In this document: one piece after another, positions 55,740 through 64,000 of the stretch | Layout: each line of letters opens with the position of its first letter | How positions within the stretch are numbered: position 1 is the first letter of the stretch | Translations under genes and position numbers: made by a program | NCBI GenBank assembly: GCA_963920705.1 | Contig: OY987225.1 | Span: 34,449,458-34,513,457, forward strand | Direction of reading: 5' to 3' | DNA length: 64,000 nucleotides | Source: Odiellus spinosus | Lineage: Eukaryota; Arthropoda; Arachnida; Opiliones; Phalangiidae | Notes under the pieces: model-generated | Databases searched by the model: none | What the model was told of the DNA's origin: nothing | What the model saw: the letters and a program-made list of their open reading frames with translations, nothing else

Positions 55740-57810
55740 TCTTCAACGGTAAAACTTTTAAGCGGCTGGCGGCGGCAACGGGCGCCAGATTTTTCCGTTT
55801 CCGTCTTAAAAAAAGGAGAGATATCCCCCCGATGACGCTAGCGGCCGTTTCACGGCGGTCCGAACTTTTTACCGGCGAGCGCCTTTACCGAAAGACGAGG
55901 GGGGAAGGAAATAAAATCGCGAGCATCAACCGAAGAGAAACGACGGAGGAAAAACTAGAATCCACGCCGTACTGACTCCCTCTCAACGCCGACGCCATCC
56001 CCTAAGATGCTCCATACTAAGTATCGTGGTAATTTAATCGGGGACGGTCGCTATTTAAGGGTGATATAAATGTCCGTCCATATTTTCACTTTTTAAATAA
56101 TATTTATATCCTGGCTATTATTTATTTTAAGGTAATAATTAATAACTACCTAATTTCGTTGATTAAACCGCGAAATTACGTACGCTTCGATTAAAATTAA
56201 CCGGTATTGGTTAATAACTTCCAATTAGTTTATATCCTGGCTGATCACCGATTATTAAAACAAAAACTGAACGATCCCGATTTAGCGGATTTTTTTCGGT
56301 AAAGACCGATGGCGACTATGACGAAAAATTTGGGGGACCTTCGATGGGGTTATTGAAACTTTGGGAAAAAAAGGGGGTTAAACTGACCGGCGAACAAAAA
56401 AGAGACGAAGGAAGAGGGGTCGAAGGTTGGGGGGAGGGAATGTCCGAAAAGCCGGGTGGCCGTGATCCCGCGCTCGGTCCCCGGGGGGATATTTCTCCTT
56501 TTTTGGCGTCGCGGGGAAGGGGGCCGAAGAAGCGGGGGCGCCGAGGTCAGCGAAGGGGGATATAAAAAAAAAAGTGGTAGAAGGTCGTTGTTGCGGGGGG
56601 AAAAGCGCGAACGATATTTTGTTTGGTCTAACCTGCGCTGTATGTTGCGGGCCGATTTACTCCGGGGAGGATAGCCATCGTTTTCACGGTCGTTGACGGA
56701 GGAGCTCGAATCCGGAGACTCCGAACGATAAAGAAACGCGTCCGTTACGGCGGCCAAACATGTTTGTCGACGGGCGAATCGCGACTGATTCTCTCTTCTC
56801 GCTCAGCTAGTCGCCGCCGACGCCGAAGCGAGTTCTCGCGCCCCGCGATAAAGCGCCCGCCGAAAACCGCGCGCCCCGCGAAAAAAGGGGGAAAATTAAG
56901 CGCGCGCCAAAAACGAGGGGGGCGATAGGAGAGTGGGAGGGGAACGGAAATAACGAGAAGGAGACGCGCAACCTACAGGGGCGACTAAAAAACGAAGTAG
57001 GGGGTGAACCGAGGAGATCAAAACCGAAGAGAACCGAGGTAGCGAGGGGGTGAAATAAACGGGACGGAGAGGGGGAGGGGGAGTAAAAGACTCGCGCTTC
57101 TGCCTTTTTTCTTAGGGGTGAAATCTCCATTTTTTCATTCTCCTCTTTTTCTTTTTTTCTCTAAAATTTTAAACCCCCCTTAGCGACAGAATCCGAAAGT
57201 TGAGCCCCCCTGGTTTTTTATAACACTTCGTCCCCCCTTTATCATCTAGTACCCGCCCTTTACCGTCTTAAAGGGTAGTATAAAAAACGGGGGTGAGATA
57301 TTCCTAAGCAATTCGGAAGGGGGGAGGGTAGGGGGTAAGATGGCCCAACCCTATTCTATCATTCCCCCTTTTTCCCTATTCTCTTTTGCCTACACTACGT
57401 AGTTTTTGCTTATTTCCAGTTCTGGCCGCCCTTCGTTCATTTTCATTTCCCCCCTGGTTTTTTTTTTTTTGGTTTTTTTTTAAAGGGCTCCGTCGTGAGT
57501 TTCATTTTCATTTTCTCTTCCCTCCCCGGGAATGCGAGCGACTTTTTCCAATCACCGGCGCCGCGCGGGGCTCGAACGCGCGCGCGCGAAAAACGGGGGG
57601 TGAGACGAAGGAGGTAGGAGGGTGGCCACCGAAAAGGGGGGTGGATTAAAGGGGGTGGGGACTCTCGTTTCTTTCGGCGGGCGGGCGAGCGCGCGCCAGA
57701 TCTGCATGCGCCCGTCGCCTTTCCCGTAATTAATTCCGGAGATTGCCACTCGGACCAATAGCGGCGCTGCCTACGCGCAACACACCGTCTCGCTTTTATT
57801 GGACGCAATT
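55740..57810. promoter_or_regulatory. GC-rich, CpG-rich island, possible promoter
   Basis: Composition changes sharply from AT-rich to G/C-rich with dense CpG, most strongly at 56400-57000 and 57520-57780. Near the right edge lie TGCATGCGCC (57703-57712, half of an NRF-1 site) and two opposed CCAAT boxes, CCAAT at 57755-57759 and ATTGG at 57798-57802. GAAAATGGCG near 57922 resembles a YY1 site. These are typical of CpG-type, often bidirectional promoters. Frames through the island (for example 56350-56757 minus, 57443-57808 minus) are proline-, arginine- or phenylalanine-rich and look like compositional artefacts. If a gene starts here, its direction is unknown. Confidence 0.5.
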
Positions 57811-59555
57811 ATTTTTTTTTTTCTTTTTCCCTTTTTTCTTTCGTACTAGGATAAAAGAAATATCCGGCTAGCGGCTAGCTAAAGAAAGAAAGGATAGGAG
57901 TAAGGGGGAGGGGGGGTCGAGAAAATGGCGAAAATTATTTCTACTCCTTAAATTACTCGGACCGGAATAGGGATCATTACCGAAAAGTAATTAAAACTAA
58001 TATATAATTAAAAAGTCGATTATATATCTTTAATAATAATAAGAGGAAATGGGACACGTTAAATCGTCTTTTAAAGATAATTAAGAAATAAAAATTTAAT
58101 TACTATATATGTACCGTTTAATTACCCAAGTTATTTCCCATGACAATGAGTATTACGTGAGGGTTTAGAATAAACGTTTTTCCATTATATTAACGAATCA
58201 TATCGCTAAGAATAAAAGTTAATTAATAGACGCGAAATTGACCCTGACCGGAATTGAAGTGTTCTAAATAAAGGTTTCTCACGTAATCACCTTTTTAAAT
58301 AATAAACATTACAAGGAGTAATGTAAAGTAGTTACAAAAATCTAGCATCGACATTAGATTCGGGTTAAAGACTCTAAAAAGTTGATTTTAAGAAAATTGC
58401 ATTACAGATGATGATGGGCCCATAACATTGACCGCTATCGCGTTCACTGAATTACAACGAAAATTGGGGCATGATATGAAAAGGCGAATTTATGTTAATA
58501 GATAAAAAACCAAATTAATTTCGAAATTAAAATCATATTAAGATTAATAATAATTACGACTTGATTACTGGTGTATCGGTCAATAATTAATGAAAAGCAA
58601 TGAGTGTAATTGCGCAATTATGGTCAAAAATTAAATAATTTTATAATTATAATTCTCTATTCTATTTTTTTGGTTTAAATTTGGTGATAATTATTCTTAT
58701 ATGATACTCTTATTTTCTTAAATAAACTGAAACTATAATGGGAGTACTTTTTCATTTATCGTGCAGCGCAATAAAGTTTAATTTGCATATTAAGTTTATA
58801 ATTATCAACTTAAAAATATTATTTATTAGAATTTCAGTATTACGACGATAAAATATCCTAAATATCTTGAATTAATTAAAAAACCTTTGGGAAATAATGG
58901 AAGATATAAGAAATGGTTAAGGAAACGGGCATATTTCTATATTAAAATCATAAGAATATTCTAAAAAAATATCAAAGTATAGCTAAATTAATAAAAACAC
59001 TAAAAACGAATATAATTTACATACCTGTCGAACTTAAATCCATACGAATTAATCCAAATTGTTTGTAATTAAGGTGTTTATTAATTTAATCCGTATTTTG
59101 AGGGATGATTTTAAACAGTTTATTAAGTTTTGATCATCTATAGCTTTCAACACAAGTTTTCAATTCAGTTTTAAAAATCATCTTTAACATTTATTTTCTT
59201 CAGTTGTTTCTTATTTTTATATATATATATATTTTTTTTTCAGGGTCTAGGTCGAAGGGGTTATATTTTGATTCTTTTTTATATCATCCCCTCTTGTCAT
59301 ATATTGAGGGGGCTTTTTTTTTTGGCTTTTCTATACTGGAGCCAAAACCGGGTAGTCCCGGAAAAGATGGAGTAAATCGGATAGAGAGAAAAAAATCGTC
59401 CCTATTTTTTTTTTTTTAGGGTGAGGGGGTCAGGATTGACGGGGGTCACTACCGTAGTGGACACACAACTATTTTTTTTTTTGGCTCGCTTGCCCGAATC
59501 CCCGACTACGTGGGGGGGATTGGAGTAGTAATGTAGAAGGAAAAAAAACCCTCCC
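57811..59555. other. AT-rich intergenic DNA
   Basis: AT-rich to 59200. At 59216-59243 a TATATATATATATTTTTTTTTCAG-like tract ends in AG and could be a 3' splice site, but the following frame (59244-59419) is short and ends in poly-phenylalanine. No gene called. Long T/A tracts at 59404-59419 and 59472-59482. Confidence 0.4.
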
Positions 59556-59559
59556 TGGG

Positions 59560-59566
59560 TATAAAA
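59560..59566 (+). promoter_or_regulatory. candidate TATA box
   Basis: GGGTATAAAATCGAGCGG is a strong TATA match at the start of a less AT-rich block (59555-59760), so initiation would be near 59590. No first exon recognised. A 113-codon frame runs the other way across it (59402-59743), with no known similarity. Confidence 0.3.
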
Positions 59567-60222
59567 TCGAGCGGTACGGAGTAAAAACGGAGTAGCTCCT
59601 CGGCAATGGTTAACTAAACGATCTGGAGCAGTTCGTGGCTGCCGCGGGAACCAAATACGTTCGGAGGGGCATTTCCTCACGCGCGCACTCCCGAACCTGA
59701 TAGTAAAATGCGACGCTATCCGGTAAAGTTCCCTCGCATTCAACCCCCCCTTTTTCGGTTTAACCCCCCCATTTTCCTCGGGCTTTTATTTCCCTATACC
59801 GATCTCGGAACCCCACGTCTCTCCCCCCTATAGTTTATGACACCTAAAGATTCAACGCGCCGGACAAGTATCGCCATCTATTGTTTTTTGACGGCGCAAA
59901 AAAATCGTTAAAAGCTTCTAACCCCCGAGATACCCCCGTAAATTTTTTCTTCCTCGACTCTCCGGTTACTCTTAGAGGTTGAGGGTGGTTGCGGGGGGAT
60001 TGGGGGGATTTCGTATATGGAGCGACAAACTTCCGTTCATAGAGGGCATTGCTGTCACGCGTGTAGGGAAAGAGGAATAGACGAGGGAGGAGGGGATCGT
60101 GGATAAAGGTTGCAGTCGTTTTGATGAGCGGGGGAGTTTTTCGATAGTATATCGCGCCCGACTGACTCTGCCAAGCGAAACAGCTGGAGCGAGAAATACC
60201 CTCCGAAAACTGGGAGGGTTAC

Positions 60223-60229
<7 letters not shown>
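59567..60229. other. less AT-rich DNA, no gene assigned
   Basis: Contains several C-runs (59744-59770, 59824-59829) and mixed sequence. The words TATCGCCATCTA at 59870 and TATCGCCATCTAG near 60360 are repeated on either side of the GA microsatellite. Short frames are not recognised. Confidence 0.4.

Positions 60230-60277
<48 letters not shown>
60230..60277. repeat. (GA)24 microsatellite
   Basis: An uninterrupted GA run, producing Arg-Glu or Ser-Leu frames that are artefacts. Confidence 0.95.
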
Positions 60278-60280
<3 letters not shown>

Positions 60281-62580
60281 GAGAGAAGGACGATGCTCCA
60301 TTTGACAGTTTCATAAAAGTAGGGGAGAAAAAAACACGTGAAATTATCTGGAGCGAAAATATCGCCATCTAGTTTGAGTTTTTTAAACTAAGATTAGAAA
60401 TTATATTGAAATATATCTACTATTTATGAACGTATTCGTTTATTAATCTATAATTAATTTCACTTAAATTTGATTAACTATAATTAAGGGGAGAATTAGT
60501 GGTTAATTAACTAATCATCGTGTTTTATTGTATTATTAAAATTATTCATCTATAAATGATCTAGAGTTAAATTAAATTAGTTTCACTCAAACTTAACTTG
60601 AATATTTGTAATTACTACCATATACTTAAGCGGCTATGTTTTAAATCAATCCGTTTTTCATTCAAGAGATTTAAAGATAATTAAATTTAACTGTTAAAAA
60701 TTAAAACTTGGCTAATAATAGTTAATATTTAAATTGGCAAATGTTAATATACTGGTTTTAGAATTTTAAAATTTTCATATAATAATAATATTTGTTGGTT
60801 TCTCCGCCAACACCGAAGCGCGGCAGAAAAAACACTTTTACAGGCGTTCTATGGGAATCGCGTGTTAAAGTTTACCCCTTAATGGTAGCCGCAACGTACG
60901 CTCGATTGCGCGTAGGCTGAAACATTTCTACAGGGGCTAAAATTTCCACCAATTGGAGAAATTAAAGTTAAAGTAAATAAACTTAGAGAAACCACTGTTT
61001 ACATCTAAAATAAATATTTATAATTTTTAAATTTTAATTAAACTTTTTCCAATATAATTAGTTAAACCTAAACTAAAAGCTGAAGGTTAAAGTTAATTTA
61101 AAAATCTAAGTTGGTAATTAAAAATAAAATTTTTAATTTTTCAATTTCATTATTTTCATATTTTCCAGTTTCAATATTGAATTTTTAAATTTAATTTAAC
61201 TACAATTTAAACCTAAACTTTCAAGAAACAACGTTTCCATGACAGGTTCGCTTTAAAGTAAACTGGTTTTTTGATATTTGGCTGCCAACTATGAAAAGTT
61301 TAATAGCGGTTTTTACCGGGAACATTAAAGAGGTATTTAATTCGAACAATTTTCCCGTAACTTTGGGACGTCAAAACAAAATAGCGCGCTAAGCCTAAAA
61401 ACTATTATATTCTTTACAATTTTGATATACAAGGTAACGAAGAAAAGGTTATTTTATACTCGTGGCCTCAAATATAAAACGCTTTTACTGACAGCGTTTG
61501 AAGCCAACCAATATGGGCTAGAATCATATCTGCCACGAGTGATGATGCGCGCTTAAATAACCTAAAATTTTACCTTAAAATTAAATCTTTGAACTTGATA
61601 TTTAAAAAGAAAGCCATAATTTCCGCAGTAAAATTTACCCTTAAAATTGTTTGCTAGATCAAAATAGTCAAAAGTTAACAATTACATCGAGGCCTTTTCA
61701 AAATTAAAACCCAGTAAAACTTGCAAATTATTAAATTAATTTTTAGAAATTAAAAAATCCCGCAATTTATCGTGACGTTGGTTTTACTTTTAATTTCAAT
61801 CTCCTCTCATAAAATAACCAATGAAATCGGCTCTGCCAATGATGAAAATAATCTAATTTAATCATAAATGGTCCCAAATTAGAAAATTCCATCAAAATTC
61901 GATTAAATTGGACGAAAATTAAAAAATTTGGTCTAATTCTGATATAATTATCCAATTTGAAGCATTTGTTACTAAATAAGACGCTTCCTGATTGGGTAAG
62001 CGTATTTCTTGGGAATAAAAAGTAAAAACTACGTCACACTAAAACAATTAAAATAATTTTTTCAATTTCTCGTGATTAATTAGCTAGCTTTAATTTTTTA
62101 ATTTCTTAATTTAGGCGTCAACCCAGAGGTGTAAAATTAAAAATCTATATTTCAAATATTACAAAAAAAAACTAAAAAATATATAATTCATAAAAAAATG
62201 GTGATAGTATACCTTTAAAAATAATATCATTTTAAAATCTAAAGGTTTAGATCTAACTACAGCCACTCTTTCTGAATCGATGGAGCTATCAAATACTGAG
62301 TTATTTACCATAGAAGTATCTGTCTTACTAACAGCCTTTCGTAATATTGCTTCCTAATCGGTAACATAAACGTGGAAATAAAAGTAACGATTTTTAATAA
62401 ATATCGTCGTTGTAAATTTTTTTCCTCTTAATTTTAATTTCAATTTTATATCCATATATATTTAAATAGCGTTTCATTTGTGAGAAATAGTTTCGCGTGA
62501 CGTTTGAAGGTCACCGCAGACACGAAAGAATAACTTCCACAGATAATTATTGTTTAACGCCAACTTTCGGGAAAAATAAC
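60278..62580. other. AT-rich intergenic DNA
   Basis: No gene. A block at 60800-60950 is less AT-rich and contains AACACTTTTACAGGCGTTC and, later, GGCTGAAACATTTCTACAGG; the first resembles AGAACACTTTTACAGGGG at 20190, marking a small dispersed repeat. At 62196-62219, GGTGATAGTATACCTTTAA is the right end of a TTAA-type MITE without a clear partner. The rest is AT-rich and featureless. Confidence 0.4.
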
Positions 62581-62606
62581 AAAAAAAAAAAAAAAAAAAA
62601 AAAAAC
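62581..62606. repeat. poly-A run of 26
   Basis: An uninterrupted run of A. Confidence 0.9.
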
Positions 62607-62849
62607 CCCTCTATAGAGGCATACTTGACCAATTTTCGCAATAAGAATAATATAAACTCTATAGAGCTTAATTACGTCAACTTATTTCCATTCACGTAAT
62701 TAAAGCGATACGTAAACCATGTTTTAAAGTGACACTTCTTAAATAAATGATATTAAAAATATTACACCTCTGGGATGACGTTAGAAGAAAGAAATTTTTA
62801 ATTAAATCGACAAAAAATTATTTATAATTTCCCCGTTTTATTTGGAGAT

Positions 62850-63640
62850 ATAATAACCACGTGACCGTAGTTTTATGACGTACTTAATGTTGGTTGAAGC
62901 TATAATAGTCACGTGACCATATCCCGATGACGTATATTAATTCTGATTGTTTTAAAATTTGATGTAAATTATATATATATATATTTTTGATTTTACTATT
63001 TTAGTGATTTTTTCGCCATATCCATTTTGAATCGCTTATAAGCTGAGCTCCCCTAAATAGGGGAGCCGCCCCGTTTCAAAGGGGTGTACTTTGTACGGCT
63101 CCGAAATAAACCTGTAAACCTATATCGAATTTTTTTTCTCTAAAAGTTTAATTATTAGATATTTAGGGGAGCTATAATAGTCACGTGACCATAGCGCGAT
63201 GACGTAGACTCTTTCAAATAATTATAAAATTTAAAAGATAAAAATTGTATAATTTTTGTTTTACTATTGTGGGGGGGAGCTAATAATAGCCACGTGACCA
63301 CAGCACGATGACGTGGATTATTTCAGATTATTTTAAAATTCAGAAGATGTAAATTACATATTTTTGTTTTCCTATCATTTAGGGGAGCTATAATAGTCAC
63401 GGGACCATAGCGCGATGACGTAGACTCTTTCAAATTATTTTAAAATTTAGAAGATAAAAATTGTATAATTTTTGTTTTTCTATTGTGGTATTTTTTACAA
63501 TATATATATATTTTACATATCAGCGTTTTTCTTTAAAACTTTAATTATTAGAAATTTAGGAGGGGGAGCTAATAATAGCCACGTGATCACAGCACGATGA
63601 CGTGTATTATTTCAGATTATTTTAAAATTCAGAATATAGG
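62850..63640. repeat. six E-box/CRE modules with fixed 18-bp spacing
   Basis: CACGTG at 62858, 62910, 63182, 63291 and 63580 (mutated to CACGGG at 63398) is each followed exactly 18 bp later by TGACGT (62876, 62928, 63200, 63309, 63416, 63598). From the third module two types alternate: A, GGGGAGCTATAATAGTCACG, and B, GGGGGAGCTAATAATAGCCA. Both end in a TTTCARATTATTTTAAAAT-like tail. CACGTG is the bHLH E-box and TGACGT the CRE/ATF half-site. The same pair, with other spacings, occurs in the dispersed E-box MITEs, so the array probably derives from one. Confidence 0.9.
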
Positions 63641-64000
63641 CATACAAATTATATATTTTTGTTTTCCTATCATTTCTTACAACATATATATATATATATA
63701 CATTTTCCATATCAGCGTTTTTCTTTAAAACTTTAATTATCATAAAATTAAGGGGAGGAGGAAACGAAGGCCGAGGGAAATTTTGAACAGCCCCCCCCCC
63801 CCCTTCCCGCACCCACATCTCTCTTATCCATTTACATAATTGCCACTATGGTATATCTTTAATTATTAAACAAACGCAGCCCGTTTTTAAATAAACACAA
63901 AATAATTACCCTAAACGTTAGAAAAATGGTACGGGTTTCCTGAAAATGATATTTTACACTGGCTCAAATGGAAAGTTTTTCAACTACAGTTTGAAATTTA
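63641..64000. other. window edge, no gene
   Basis: (TA)n at 63684-63701 and a poly-C run of about 14 near 63791-63804. The 68-codon minus-strand frame here is low-complexity. Nothing else recognised. Confidence 0.45.

Noticed and set aside
56344-57808. Frames of 70-135 codons in the GC-rich island
   Set aside because: Rich in Pro, Arg, Gly or Phe and open on both strands, as expected from GC-rich, stop-poor DNA. The longest (56350-56757, minus) has no in-frame ATG at its start, and I recognise no domain.
59204-59419. Frame with a GSPGKDG word resembling collagen, after an acceptor-like AG
   Set aside because: Only two or three Gly-X-Y triplets, and the frame ends in poly-phenylalanine from a T tract. 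Not enough for a collagen call.
60099-60305. Overlapping frames with Arg-Glu or Ser-Leu repeats
   Set aside because: They are translations of the (GA)24 microsatellite.

Overview
This window reads as non-coding DNA from a eukaryotic nuclear genome, most likely an invertebrate animal. It is AT-rich, its open frames are short and mostly low in complexity, and it is packed with minisatellites, foldback elements and short inverted-repeat transposons (MITEs). Dispersed TTCCCTGAC / TTTTCCAGG repeats and TTAA-flanked MITEs fit a marine invertebrate, but I cannot name a species. CpG and CGCG words are frequent for such AT-rich DNA. No bacterial gene organisation, rRNA, tRNA, snRNA or CRISPR array was found. 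No protein-coding gene can be called with confidence. The best coding hints are a possible internal exon near 11.4-11.6 kb and a promoter with a possible first exon near 4.46-4.72 kb.

Layout. 0-5 kb: AT-rich DNA with TTAA-type MITEs (one carrying a second foldback element inside it), a 202-bp palindromic element, and a promoter-like block with an X-box and a TATA box. 5-9 kb: polypurine tract with a G19 run, then two copies of a 339-bp element in opposite orientation, each with an intact 7-bp target duplication; one sits inside an older MITE. 9-18 kb: tandem arrays at 10.9, 11.7, 15.7 and 17.6 kb, and a possible exon at 11.4 kb. 18-32 kb: palindromic elements (20.3, 27.2 kb), a 30-bp array (21.8 kb), a MITE with matching ends (22.8 kb) and a 164-172-bp tandem family (29.8 kb). 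32-46 kb: a 42-bp array split by a hairpin MITE (32.4-33.1 kb), a promoter-like CRE/E-box/CCAAT/TATA cluster (37.0 kb), an 18-copy array with an E2F-like site in every unit (40.9-41.5 kb) just upstream of a TATA-like site (41.66 kb), and a 41-bp array (42.8 kb). 46-55 kb: a 164-bp repeat, a 1.3-kb array of 23-bp units (50.7-52.0 kb) and more E-box MITEs. 55.7-57.8 kb: a GC-rich island that looks like a CpG-type promoter. 58-64 kb: a TATA-like site (59.56 kb), a GA microsatellite, and a cluster of six modules (62.86-63.60 kb) that keep an E-box (one mutated) and a CRE/ATF half-site exactly 18 bp apart.

Nothing here works together as a pathway. The coherent themes are (1) layers of non-autonomous DNA transposons with datable insertions, (2) arrays whose units resemble binding sites for cell-cycle or bHLH/bZIP factors, and (3) a few isolated promoter-like blocks that probably belong to genes whose exons I could not recognise. 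All coordinates and motifs were read by eye; copy numbers are approximate unless stated as counted.
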